A DNA stretch of 64,000 nucleotides from Hydnum rufescens UP504 (taxonomy: Eukaryota; Basidiomycota; Agaricomycetes; Cantharellales; Hydnaceae). Position numbers and translations under genes: made by a program. Under the pieces are notes generated by a model that worked only from the letters and a program-made list of their open reading frames with translations, was not told the origin of the DNA and made no database searches. Shown here piece after piece: positions 39,609 through 51,263 of the stretch. The stretch's first letter is position 1, and the number at the start of each line of letters is the position of its first letter. The stretch lies in assembly GCA_014904985.1 (NCBI GenBank), contig MU129081.1, positions 58,697-122,696 on the forward strand. Direction: 5' to 3'.

Positions 39609-40931
39609 ATGTCCTAGCCAAAGAAATTGTACAGGTATTCCTGCCAATCCGGACGTGGCGGGGATAGGAATTCGTGTCTCGATATACATTACCACCCTCA
39701 TTATCTCGCTTATCCCTGATATTGACGAGACAAAAAGGCTCCGTAGTGACCTTATGACTGCCGCAGGGCTCAATGGGTTCTCCTTATTGGTTCGTGTGTC
39801 ACCTTCATTCTGTTCTTCGTTACTTATCCACTGTTACAGGTCACAGCGCTGATCGGAACTGCAAATAGAAGTTTGACGCTGTACCATGCCGTCCTCATCA
39901 CACACTTGCTCACTTTCCTCGGGATCACGACCAATCCTGCGGGTTCCTACCGACCATCAGCCTCTCGCCTCCGACTGTACTGGATAACTGTTCGTAGCGC
40001 TCTACCCCCTTTTAGTGCCGTGGTATCATAACGAGCGTTATTTCAGACCTGGATGGTATTTGTGCTCCTACTCTGCTGGACCATGTATATGTGGGCGACG
40101 GCCCCCACATTTGGCCCACCGGGTGCGTGCAACGACGCGACGATCTACGTCTTGCTCTTCGTGAACGTCCGGGCAACGGTCGGTTGGCTACGATGGATCT
40201 TCGTCACAGCTGAGGCCATAGCATTATTTGTATTGGTCTGTGTACCTATCGTTGCTATCCTTGCGGTCTGGAACCTCGGAAATAGCCATGTAGGACGTGA
40301 TGAGCGACCGAACAGCACTTCCATGGGTGCCGTACGAGTGGGCGAGGCAGATGCTCTTGAACGGGGGTGATTTCATCTCACCCCACGTCTGGCTTGGAGC
40401 TCCAACGGATGGGTCCTTTGAATACCATTGCATCGCACGAGCAGTCCGTTACCGAGGCTGTTAATTCACGCCCTCCGGAGAGCGTTCACGCAGCTATCAA
40501 CTATATCGAACACTAAGCTCTACTTCCAGACGTCCTCTGCCAGTGGGCGTGGTCTTGTTGGACGCTTCCTTGCCTCGATCTACGGCGTCACGATGCTCGA
40601 ACTGACCATTCACCGGAACAAGAAGTATGTTGTCGGGGACGAAAATCAGTGGGCTTTTGGTCAGATCGCTGCAATGGTTATCGCCATAGGGAGTTTGAAC
40701 GAAGTACTTCAGTTCCTTTTGCCTGAAGATCGCAGAGGGAAGAAGAAGAGTGAGCGCATTCAATCATTCATTCATTGGCCCAAAAATATTGACTCTGGTG
40801 TTCTGATCTCCTCAGTTGGATTTTTCGATGCGTTTACCCTCTCTCGTAAGAGTCGTTCGAACACACCTGAGACTCCAACTCCGGAGGTACATATCCCTCA
40901 CGTCCCAAGCTCCCACGGTGGGGGATCATGA
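39609..40931 (+). pseudogene. Membrane gene of unit U4, frameshifted
   Basis: Same family and exon plan as the U1 and U5 genes, ending HIPHVPSSHGGGS at 40931. An extra T just after the start (ATGTCCTAGCC where U5 has ATGTCCAGCC) creates an immediate stop, and near 40366 a G-run is one shorter than in U5, shifting the frame before RRAFTQLST. The rest, including RATVGWLRWIFVTAEAIALF and ENQWAFGQ, is intact. Both lesions are single-base and one is in a homopolymer, so sequencing error is as likely as real inactivation. Confidence 0.65.
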
Positions 40932-41498
40932 TGCTTTTTTGGGTTCATTCCACAGATTCCACGTTTGATAGTCACAGTACCCCCTTGCTGCTGCTTTCAG
41001 TACCCTTTGCTTTTACCATGGACTCTACATCGCTAGCGCATTTTCACAATGCATATGATACAACATGGTTTACGACCCGTTCCGGAAACTACATGGCAAT
41101 GAAGCTTCTCTAGAATATAACGACAAATGCAACGGTCCGTTAGGGTGAGGAATGCTCTTGTCTGTACACCTCTCAGCGATATTGTTTCTCTTTCCCACAG
41201 AGAAAGCTCAATGAAACTATGAGATGGCAGGGAATGATCATCATTGGCAGAGCCGGGTGCCTATCCAAGACAGGGGGCACCAAACATAATCGGCTCCGTT
41301 CATACATTCGGTACTTTGCTTCCTTCTCTCACCACCATATGTTAGACTGTGAGACGATAGAAGGTTCTACTTGAAGCATGTTGTCTCCATTACTTCTGCT
41401 GCCCTTCTCATCATCTTCACCAGGACATTCCAGAGATGCTGTCTGAGGGGGAGGAAGCATTATCAATAGTCAGGATACCTCTTCAACTGCTTCGATCC

Positions 41499-41700
41499 TG
41501 TTAAGGGTTGTTTGTGGATTGAGGAGGCAATTATGTAATTGGGTTGATGATAGCCCTTAATATAATTGACAGTATGTGCAGATTATGTAATGCTGCAGAA
41601 GACGAGTATGTGAGAGTGACAGATACTGATTCCCAGAGAGACTTAATATGAAGAAGAAGGTGAGGAAGATAGTGTCAACTAAAGATATATATTCTCGAAT
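41499..41700. repeat. LTR-like segment in U5
   Basis: Starts TGTTAAGGGTTG, then GAGGAGGCAATTATGTAAT, ATAGCCCTTAATAT and ATTATGTAATGCTGCAGAAG. The same string of motifs occurs at 58710 (TGTTAAGGGTTG, GAGGAGGCGATTATGTAAT, ATAGCCCTTAATAT, ATTACATAATGTCGCAGAAG). This points to a dispersed repeat, most likely an LTR fragment. Confidence 0.5.
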
Positions 41701-42957
41701 CTTTTCTAAGGAGCTAGTATGATTCATTTTTCTAAGCACCCAGGGGCCATGTAACTGAGCATGCTAATCATGCATGACATCAGGCGGTATTCTTCTTGAC
41801 CTATTCCAACCATTGACAGTACAAGGCCAAGGTGGATGTTCAGAGTCTAGTACTGTGAACGGTAGCTCCTTCGCCCTGAATCTTGTATATAGCTACCGTC
41901 TGTAATAGACTTATCTTGAACGTGCCACGGTTCGTCCGCGATCCCTCGGGCAACGAGGAAGTAGATAGGGGGCTAGAGGAACGGGGAGAAGGTTTATAAG
42001 CACAAGTCAAGCTCAACCAAATTCACTCGGTACTTCTCAGCCCGCTTCACTTTCATATCCACAACGAGACCACCTCAGCCCACGCTAGGAGGACGCCTCT
42101 ACATGCTCGGCGGGCCAGAGAAGGCAAGGCAGGCAACAGATCGCTGGTAAAGACAATCCATACGCACTGGCGACCCCAGGACTCCTCGCACAAAAAATGG
42201 AGGTCCGTCTGAGTTACCACTGCCAGGACCTTTCCTTGACTGGCTCCGCCACCAATCGCAGGCAGTGTTAGGCTCGATTGAACACCATGAGCAAGCCGCG
42301 CCCGATAGACTTTATGCATACCAGTTCCCCCAACCTTCATAGGAGACAAGGGCTACACTCATCGGTGGCGTCACATCCGTCATCGGTCCCCGATGTCCCC
42401 GATGTCTAGGGAACCGAGGCTCGAAAGACCAGGGGATGGGGATGTCAATTACACTAATATTTTCGGTCTTGAGACGCATACAGACGCGATGAGATTCGCG
42501 TTCTTGCACAAATCACCCGTCTGGTTTGGCCATCAGGAAAACCGAAAGCTATTCTATCGTCTCCGGAATTCAGTAGGCAACCAGAGGCGCAGAGAGATAA
42601 GTGAGGCGCTGGAACAGCGTTTGCGTGACAGGCCGATTCGAGAGTTGCTTCCGTGACTTCCAGCGTGGCCAACCACGAACTCTTCGTGATTCTTCTATGG
42701 GCGTACGGGCGTATGCACATTCCAGTGAGCACCGGCGCGGTTTTCCTGGACCGTGACGCGACTGTGCGCACGGCAAGCGATGGAGGCCTGTTTTTTTTCA
42801 TCGCCAATAAAGGCATTCTGCCATTCTGGGCACATTTGAACACAGAGTGACAAATCTTCATATGACCGTGGCGCTACATCTCCCGCGTTTGGTTATCAAG
42901 CTGTGCTGGCGCTACACTCCTCGCGTGTTTCTCCCCCCCACTCTGAAGAGCTGAAGA

Positions 42958-44294
42958 ATGTCCAGCCAAAGAAATTGTACAGGTATTCCTGCCAATCCGG
43001 ACGTGGCGGGGATAGGAATTCGTGTCTCGATATACATTACCACCCTCATTATCTCACTCATCCCTGATAGTGACAAGACAAGAAGGCTTCGTGGTGACCT
43101 TCTGACTGCCGCAGGGCTCAATGGGTTCTCCTTATTGGTTCGTGTGTGTCGCCCTTCATCCTGTTCTTCGTTACTTATCCACTGTTACAGGTCACAGCGC
43201 TGATCGGAACTGCAAATAGAAGTTTGACGCTGTACCATGCCGTCCTCATCACACACTTGCTCGCTTTCCTCGGGATCGCGACCAATCCTGCTGGTTCCTA
43301 CCGGCCATCAGCCTCTCGCCTCCTCCTGTACTGGATCACTGTTCGTAGTGCTCTGCCCCTTTCAGTGTCGTCGTATCATAACGATCGTGATTTTAGACCT
43401 GGATGGTATTTGTGCTTCTACTCTGCTGGACCATGTATATGTGGGCTACGGCCCCCACATTTGGCCCTCCGGCCGCGTGCAACGACGCGACGATCTATGT
43501 ATTGCTCTTCGTGAGCATCCGGGCAACGGTCGGTTGGCTACGATGGATCTTCGTCACAGCTGAGGCCATAGCATTATTCGCATTGGTCTATGTGCCTATC
43601 GTTGCCATCCTTGCGGTCCGGAACCTCGGAAATAACCACGTAGTGGGTGATGAGCGACCGAACAGCACTTCCATGGATGCCACACGAGTGGGCGAGGCAA
43701 ATGCTCTTGAACGGGGGGTGATTTCCTCTCACCTCAGGTCTGGCCTGGAGCTCCAACGGATGGATGGTCCTTTGAATACCACTGCATCACGCGAGCAATC
43801 CGTTACCGAGCCTGTGCATCCACGCCCTCGGAGAGCGTTCACGCAGCTATCAACTGTATCGAACAATAGGCTCTACTTCCAGACGTCTTTCGCTAGCGGG
43901 CGTGGTCTTGTTGGACGTTTCCTTGCCTCGATCTACGGCGTCACGATGCTCGAACTGACGATTCACCGGAACAAGAAGCGTGTTGTTGGGGACGAAAATC
44001 AGTGGGCATTTGGACAGATTGCTGCAATCATTATCGCCATAGGGAGTTTGAACGAAGTACTTCAGTTCCTTTTGACCTGAAGATCGCAGAGGGAAGAAGA
44101 AGAGTGAGTCGCATTCAATCATTCATTCATTGCACATTGGCCCAAGAATATTGACTCTGGTGTTCTGATCTCCTCAGTTGGTTTTTTCCATGCATTTACC
44201 CTCTCCTCGTAGGAGTCGTTTGAATGCACCTGAGAGTCTAACTCCGGAGGCACACATCCCTCACGTCCCAAGCTCTCACGGTGGGGGATCATGA
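42958..44294 (+). CDS. Multi-pass membrane protein, IPANPDVAGIGVR family, unit U5
   Basis: Best-preserved gene of the array. Start at 42958: MSSQRNCTGIPANPDVAGIG. Introns 43138-43190 and 43341-43396 join ITALIGTANRSLTLYHA, ASRLLLYWIT and TWMVFVLLLCWTMYMWATAP, all open. Then RATVGWLRWIFVTAEAIALF, a hydrophilic loop with LELQRMDGPLNTTASREQS, and ELTIHRNKK with ENQWAFGQ and a last helix. An extra A near 44076 (TTTTGACCTG for TTTTGCCTG in U4) stops the frame early at 44080; if it is an error, the final exon runs to the TGA at 44294. Function unknown; no enzyme motif. Confidence 0.72.
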
Positions 44295-44599
44295 TGCTCT
44301 GATTCATTCTTCAGATTCCATATTTGATACCCAATACCCCTAGCTTTCCCTCACTGCTGCTTCTAATACCCTTTTGCCTTTACCCTGGACTCTACAGGGC
44401 CAGTGCATTTTCACGGTACATACGAAAGAACATAGCTTATGACCCGTTCTGGGAAACTCACGGCAATGAAGCTTCTCTAGAATAGAACGACAAATATAAC
44501 GGACCGTTAGGATAAGGAATCCCTCTTGTCCCCACACCTCTCAATAATATTATTTCTCAATGACTAAGAGATGGCAGTCATAATCGGAGGAAAAAATGA

Positions 44600-45201
44600 G
44601 CAGAGCGGGGTGCCTAACATAATCAGCTCCGTTCATACATTCTTCGCCTCACTCCCTTCTCCACCACCAGGTGTTAGGCTGTGAGACGATAGGAGGTTCC
44701 ACTTGGAATATTCGTGAAGCACATTACCTCCATTCTCCATATTGTCTTTCTCATGTTCTTCGCCAAGAATATTCCAGAGATCCTGCCTGACTGTCATCTA
44801 CCTCTTCAACTGTCCATTCTGGGGTCTCGAGGCCCCACGGAATTGACTGTGAATATTGTGGGTCTCGCATCCCCACCGCCAACCTGACAAGGATAATGGG
44901 GCTTTCTGGTTCGCCCACAATACATTCATGATCAGCGCCGAGGACGGTGAGTCCTCCGCCACGGATCCGATAGAACCTACTCTGAAATATCAACGACTTG
45001 ATTTAATACTGCACGAACATAGCACGGTCCGCCGAAATTCCCTCCGCCAATGTGGTATTTGTAGGCTTCCGAAGGCGAGGTATTTCGTTAGCAGAAGACA
45101 CAGTGCCTTTAGGCACGATGAAGGTCCATCCAGCTCAACGGAGTTCTTGCGATAATTCTCAGCCCATTTGTGATGACAGGAATTGGAAAGTAGGGACGAA
45201 T
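44600..45201. repeat. Lead of a partial sixth unit
   Basis: More diverged copy of the unit lead, starting AGAGCGGGGTGCC at 44602, with GTGAGACGATAGGAGGTTC and TATTCCAGAGATCCTG. It follows the U3-type lead (the version without the LTR-like segment) up to GATGACAGGAATTGG at 45174, where the inserted element begins shortly after. Confidence 0.5.
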
Positions 45202-46768
45202 CCTCAACTGACACTGTGAATACTATCCCCCAGAACTATTCATGGGGTGAACCTAGGAATTATTGCTAGGAACACCATGTGGATTGTTCTCGAAAGTCCA
45301 GGTAAATATTCCCGAGCCCTTGAATTATTTTAAGGTTGTTAGACCCCTGCAATAGTTCCTAGGAGAATGAAACATATTGCCGGGTACCGTAAGCTAAACC
45401 ATCGCGCTGATAATTGACGGTTGACCCAGGTAAATATTCTTTGGGGAGCAAAGTGGGTACCGTGCGCCACATTTGGCCACATTTTCTAGCGCCATTTGGC
45501 AGTCGCCTGAGAGCAGTCAACATGATGTATATTCAGGGTTGCCAAAAAAATCTACAGCGTATGAAAGGAACTATAAACAGGTATAAATTACAATGGTAGC
45601 GGCGTGGTTTAGGGGTGTTGATGTCAATATTAAACCTGTGCGTGTGGGCCGTTAACGTTGTACATGGTCAATCATCATTGGCGGCCTCGCTTCCATCATG
45701 ATGATGTCGGCAGCCGTGATACTTCCGGTAACGTTCCGAGGCGAATTTGGGATTTCTGTTGCGTTTACGAAGATAGGAATGATATTGTTTGAGAAACTCT
45801 CTTGATGGCCAGTCACCGTCGAATTTGTTCACGAATAGATGCTTATCCTTCATCTATAATTTGTCAAACATTAGAAGTGGATCAAGCACTGAGAACGTTA
45901 TGGTTCATACCGCAGTGGCGTACACAGTAAGCTTCTCCATATCCTGCTTGCCAATAACCCTCTGGGGGTCGAGGCCGGCTTGCTTTGAAAAGGTGTGCAC
46001 ATCATTCTGGAAAAAGAGATGTCCACTGGCACGGAATTATAAGAGGATCAACCACTCACAATCATTGCATTGGAATACAACTTATCACCCTTATCATGTT
46101 CGTCCAATCCAAGGCATTCAGTGAGGTGCCATCCTTTCTTCCCCATCTCACCGGGTGAGCGAGGGATCCTTGGCTCTTCATTGCGCATATCCCTGACGTT
46201 GCCACACGCTTGTGGCGGATTACGGTTTTCACGCCGGGCAGTTCACAGCTGAGCTACTTACTTGTTCCAGGGCACAGCACCACACAGTGGGGAGGTATGG
46301 CAGACACACCTTTAAGATGTTGGATCTTCTCTGTCACGCTTGGTACAGGGCATCCTGCCTTCTTCTGCCTCCCTACATTGGTCTGATCGAAAACAACACA
46401 AGAGTGGCCCTTGCAAGAGCTAGGTGTAGGGCATATACAAGAGGTGATAAAGAGGAGCGGAGGACTGCAGGAGGTGAAGGCAAGGTGTGGAGCGAGGTGG
46501 AGCGCTTAGGTCAGCGTTTCGGCACTGGCCAGATCGAACTTAGGAAATCTCATCCAGGTAATCTGTACGGCGGTTATGAATGAGAGTGGAGTCACAGTTT
46601 GCAGGTGTTTGACCTTGACCTTAGACCCAGGAATTATTCAAAGATCCCTCTGACATCAGAATAATTACCGGGGTGCTGGATTGACGGGTGGGCCTAGGAA
46701 AATCAACTATTCTTAGGAGGCCCCGGGAATAATTGCCAGATCCACTATTCACAGTGTGATATTGAGGT
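45202..46768. mobile_element. TIR element inserted in the sixth unit
   Basis: The left end (from CCTCAACTGACACTGTGAATA at 45202) and the reverse complement of the right end (CCTCAATATCACACTGTGAAT, from 46768) match over about 60 bp with roughly 70% identity, including an inner AATTATTCC/CCTAGG-like part. Both ends also contain short palindromes, such as GGCCTAGG with CCTAGG or CTTAGGAGGCC. Unit U3 has an uninterrupted equivalent near 34110-34130. No target duplication is certain. No transposase was identified inside, so it may be non-autonomous. Confidence 0.5.
45668..46260 (-). CDS. Unidentified spliced ORF inside the TIR element
   Basis: Two minus-strand segments join through a plausible intron (GTATGAACC near 45912 to AATTATAG near 45855): FSKQAGLDPQRVIGKQDMEK and LTVYATA from the right, then MKDKHLFVNKFDGDWPSREF and LKQYHSYLRKRNRNPKFASE. 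The product is basic and has no motif I recognise. It is not a known transposase catalytic block. Low confidence that it is expressed. Confidence 0.3.
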
Positions 46769-47149
46769 AAAGCCCTGTCAGTATTAGTGAGAGTTACGGT
46801 ATACGAGCGAAGACTCCCCCTGATTACTTAAGCAGGTGAGGACGAATTCGAGATACTGGCGAGCCTCAAGTGCTCAGGTGAATAGAGGCCACGACGGGAA
46901 GAACGGAGAAAGTCCTTGTTATTTTTGTGGGTCAAAGCCCGTTTTTTATAGTGCTTACAGGAGGGTAGAGAACACATGAAAATAGGCTAAAGAAGAGACA
47001 AGATGTCCGACTGCCAGTGGTGCCAGCAAGTAAAGAGGTAAAAGATTGCCGGTGAAACCTGGCTGCGAGATCTACAAGGTAGATTGGCGAATGACGATTG
47101 GCGAGGTCGTCGGCATAGCCCCACAGGGGTCGCGCTTGTCTCCGACGTC

Positions 47150-47972
47150 GTACCCGGCCACTTCCGTATCCGCTCATTCCAACAAGTATCACAGCAGTTC
47201 TTGGCTCATTGGGTAGATATTCCTTGTCCCCCTAATAAGGGTGTGAAGCTGGGTCTTCGTCTCATTGTTAGGAGCCCCAGGCTAAAATTTTATACGCCAC
47301 TTAGAACTCTCCGAGGTAAGAACGACTAGGACATCCTTCCCAAGTTGATTGATGTGGCGAATACGTCTCCAATCCTCACATGGTATCCTCCCCAGTGCGC
47401 TGGGGGTGATATATTTTTTCCAGTGTTGACTACCATATGCATGAAGTCTAGACTCAGTGGTGACGAAGAAAACCCCCTTCCCTTCCTTCGAGCTTACACG
47501 TTGTAGCTCTATATATTGTGGGCCCTGCCACTTGCCATCGTACCAATATTGGGGTCGCTTTTCTAGGAACCCAGAGGTCACAGAACTAAAGAACGTACCA
47601 TCGTGCATGAGATCAGGTGGTGTTCTTCATCTCTTCCCTTCCCCCTTTCGCGCATCTCCAGGACCCATAGACAATATGAGGTCGAGATGTTTGTTACCAT
47701 CAACTGAATCTGCCCCTCTCTGTCGGAGTAAAGTTACTACTGGAAAATTGCTCCGTCATATTGGGGGGCCCCACCCACCATGAGGTATCATGAATGACGG
47801 CGGATATCACTACCATCACGGGGTTGTGATCCATCAGGCTTGGAATACCAAAGGAAGACAACTCGCGGATAATCCCAACCTGAGAGATGTCCGACCCACA
47901 CTCGACTTTGAGCAAAGAAGTTCTGTGTGCAGAATGGAAATCTTGAAGCACACGTCCGACAGGTCGTCTCAA
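47150..47972 (-). CDS. Unidentified minus-strand array gene, longest copy
   Basis: Frames 47972-47700 and 47608-47282 appear to be parts of one gene, the most complete copy of a coding segment found in pieces in other units (34607-34383, 38520-38439). It reads WWVGPPNMTEQFSSSNFTP, then PSALGRIPCEDWRRIRHINQ and VLVVLTSESSKWRIKF; the shared part is DLMHDGTFFSSVTSGFLEKR here and DLMHDSMLSYVAPGCLEKR in U3. A frame change between the two parts suggests an intron (GTAACAAAC donor near 47697). I do not recognise the family. Conservation across units is the main argument that it is real. Confidence 0.35.
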
Positions 47973-48365
47973 TTAAAACGGGTTTTTAAGAGCTCGCTCT
48001 GATCTCGTCTCCCATCGGCCATGCCTGAAAAACCTTTTGGAGGGTGGCGGATCCGTTCATGTGTACATTGGCATTCATTTTGCTGATGGGGACGAAGAAA
48101 CCCGACGGACGAATGAATCGGGATGACTGATTACGCACCGGGATTTGCCGTGTATGCCGGCCTGTTTCCCTTCGCTCGATGCAACCATCCCCCGTTCAGG
48201 TACACAGCTAGTGCTAATTAGAGGGTGCATAGGAGCAGCGTGATGTGGGGAGATTGATCCCGCCCCCACTCCGCCTGAAGTCTCTTGTGGCTAGAAGAAT
48301 GAACTCCGGCCCGCCAAATAAATGCTCTTCCATGTGCACACATCCTTCTTTCTGATCCCCCCGAT

Positions 48366-50529
48366 ATGCCTATGCCTGCACCTGCTGGACTGGTTGGTGT
48401 CACCGGCTCTGAGCTCTCCAGGCGTCAGTGGGCCATAGCATTCGCCCTCGTAACTTCTCTCTTTTTCACTTGGGTAAGTATACCTGGCAACTACAATTGA
48501 ACGCCAGTTCATGATATTCTCATCAACAGGGCTTTGCGTACGGTCAGTAGTATTTTTCCGTTCTCGTTAGATCACTTCCAAACTCTGGTCCCAAAAAGGT
48601 TTGCTTGATGTCCTGAACAAGCATTTCCAGGTGTGCCAAATGGCAAACGTACATAGATATCCACTGATGATATGATTTTCCCTATAGACCGTTTTCGGGA
48701 TCACCAAGACTCAGAGCACGTTGTTGCAGCTCGCATACTTCGGCGCTTATCTAGTTTTTTCTCCCTTTGCGGGCATATTCATGAGACGGTATGGCTACAA
48801 GAAGGGAATCCACTTGGGCCTCACCCTCTATTCCGTCGGGGCCGTTTTCTTCTGGTGGGCTTAATCTTTATTCAGTTGGGATTGATGGATTGATCTTGAC
48901 ATCTTTGTATGCTTCTGTCAATAGGCCTTGTGCCAAGTATGAGTCGTGAGTCTCTGCAATAAATTCTGTGAGTTCAATATATAACCCTTTCTGTTTTCCC
49001 AGATATGGGGGCTTTGTACGAAGATCTCTTTTATACTCGACAACCGTGACTAATTTCCTAGGGCTATAGGTCGCTTGCACCTTCGTCATCTGGGTGTGGT
49101 CTTTCGACTCTGGAGGTGGCTGCGAACAGTTACATATCCGTTCTGGGAAGTCCCAAGTATGCAGCAAGTCGTCTCAACTTCAGTCAAGGTTCGTTCAGGC
49201 CCACGTCCGGCGATCACCAGTTGAACCTCCCCCACTATGCTGTATCTGCAGGATTCCAAGGCATAGCGTCGTTTTCCGGCCCTTTGATTGCGTCCCGCTG
49301 GTTCTTTACTGGGAAAAACCGCACATCCCTATATACGGTGCAATACGTATATCTTGCGGTGGCGGGTCTAGGCCTCGTCCTCAACATCCTTTTCCGCTTC
49401 TGCCATCTTCCTGAGATCACAGAAGAAGCACTATCTCAGGGCGAGTGCTCCTAACGTGCAGAAGAGTTCTTAATTTGCTGAGTGACTTTCGCGCTGCAGA
49501 GATTCACGAAATCGGTATTGAAGGCGACATCGAGCCATTCTGGAAGCAATATCGGGCGATTTTTGGTTTTGTTGCTCAATTTACCTACGTGTACGTAATA
49601 TGTCCAGCCCACCACTGCCATTGTAGTGATGGACAACTATTCTCTAGAGGAGCCCAGGTGGCAGTGGCGTCTTTCGTAGTGAATTATCTAACTGAGCACA
49701 CATTTGGCCACGACTACAAGGACAGCGTCGCGAGCAACATGTTCAGTTATTGCCAAATCAGTAAGCCTGTTTACTGTCATGGCCGCCATAAATCCGGCGA
49801 GCTTACGTCTCGAATGCTAGCCTTCACTGTCGGTCGTTTCGTTGGAGTCGTCATCTTGAACTTCGTGGACCCAGCACTACTTCTCTCGTGCTATGGGACG
49901 TTGTGCACTGTGTTCTGCCTTGGTGTTGCGTTAGCGCCTGGGAAAGGAGGGATCGCCTGCCTGTATTGTCTCTTCTTTTTCGAGTCCATCTGTTATCCAG
50001 TGATCTTCACTCTCGGTACTAAAAATTTGGGCGTTCATACCAAGAGAGGGTCGTCCCTCATCGTCATGGTATATTCCCAATCCTATTCGTCGGACTAACG
50101 CCTGTTTATTCACGCAGCATTTGCTTTTCAAAGGGCGTTTCGGGCGGTGCATGGTATCCAGCGGCCCAAGGGGCGCTTGCTGATAGATCGACGGTACCGG
50201 ATGGATGTATTCTTTTTCTTTTAGGGATGGCTAATCATTGGGATCTTGAATCAGAGTCATCGATCGTATCTTGTGCCCATGACCGGATATATTGTTATGA
50301 CCAGTTACGCGATGTTGGTCCCATTCATCCTATCTCGTGTTCGCTCACTACTTACCCGATTCTCCTTAGTGGAATGTGCATCAGCCAAGCGGTTCAAGGC
50401 GGCTTCCGAATCCGTAACGTCCATGAACCCGCTATCAACAAGGAGCTGAAGGTTGAAGATGCAGAGGCGAAGACGAATCAGAAAGAGCAAGCTGACGAGT
50501 ATGTTGAGAAGGATACTATGTCCCACTGA
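48366..50529 (+). CDS. MFS sugar permease, FHS (L-fucose/hexose) type
   Basis: Proton-coupled sugar transporter of the fucose/galactose/hexose symporter group, twelve helices expected. Start at 48366: MPMPAPAGLVGVTGSELSRR, then helix 1 with FFTWGFAYGLLDVLNKHFQ, QLAYFGAYLVFSPFAGIFMR, GLSTLEVAANSYISVLG, QGIASFSGPLIASRWFF, GAQVAVASFVVNYLTE, GRFVGVVIL, FFESICYPVIFTLGTKNLG, GGAWYPAAQGALAD and a hydrophilic tail ending EKDTMSH at 50529. Three tiny exons are needed: 48530-48542 (13 nt), 48925-48945 (21 nt) and 49003-49015 (13 nt). An extra T near 49091 shifts the frame before GLSTLEV. Exon joins near 49450, 49590-49650, 49760 and 50070-50230 are not fully resolved. The sugar transported cannot be read from the sequence. 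Confidence 0.85.
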
Positions 50530-51263
50530 CTTGGCGTCAGCCAGGGATAGTTACGGTCGCACTTGAACTCCTCTGATGCTACAATGATGTGGATGATGTG
50601 GCTTTTTTGTAAGATTAATACTATGGCGTTGACGTTTTTTTTGGCAGAACCAAGTTTGTCGACTGAGCGTGTGTACTCTTCGAAAAAGGCTGGGTGTCGT
50701 GATTGCAGATATCCATGATGCGGCGAGTAGACTCGAGTCACTCCACAAACAGGTCCGAATGGATTATCATTGTTGGTAAATTGGTATCAACACTGCAAGC
50801 ATCTGGATGAAAAATTACGATGGAAAATATATTTGTGCGGACGAAGTTGGAATAGACTCATTCAATCATTGTGTAGCACAAAGACTTGAAGGAGAACCAT
50901 GGGGGTGCGAGACTGCTGGACGTCGGGTATGAACCTGTGCCAAGCGCTAGGTTGCAAATTCAAGATATCCTCGACACAGATCACTCATGCGAAAGGAGGA
51001 CATAGCGGGAAATGTTCTTCATTGTAAATAATTTTCGCACGAGAAAATTATGAGCGCCGTAATATGGCGGGCTGCAGAGAGTAATCCGTCGGATAGAGAG
51101 CGTGAGGCCCGCGCCAGTCTGTTGTTTGGTTAGAATCTGGCCGTATTCGAAAGAAAACTCTTCAAACTGTCTCAAGCGAACTACATTGGCAGAAATCAGA
51201 CATTCTGTTCACAAGTGGGGGTACAGACGGAATGAGCCAAAGTACAGAGACAAGATGAAATAT
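50530..51263. other. Convergent intergenic region
   Basis: Lies between the 3' ends of the permease (plus) and the lectin-like gene (minus). No open frame of interest and no clear terminator signal beyond T-rich tracts at about 50604 and 50635. Confidence 0.4.

Larger units (their letters stand above)
37880..41249. repeat. Array unit U4
   Basis: Unit start is noisy; from 38410 it is clean and closely matches U3 and U5. It holds the LTR-like segment (38212-38400), the minus-strand frame 39059-38814 (GGTGMHKVYRAW, GGTSQGKVLAVVTAQTD), a plus-strand frame 39103-39366 (GHQENRKLFYSLRNSQGNRR) and the membrane gene. The period to the next unit start at 41250 is 3.37 kb. Confidence 0.65.
41250..44599. 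repeat. Array unit U5
   Basis: Cleanest full unit, 3.35 kb. Contents in order: lead with GGACATTCCAGAGATGCTGT, LTR-like segment at 41499-41700, GCACCCAGGGGCC and the short remains of the minus-strand segment, minus-strand frame 42349-42053 (MKVGGTGMHKVYRARL, GGASQGKVLAVV), plus-strand frame 42393-42656, then the membrane gene and a T/C-rich 3' region. Confidence 0.65.
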
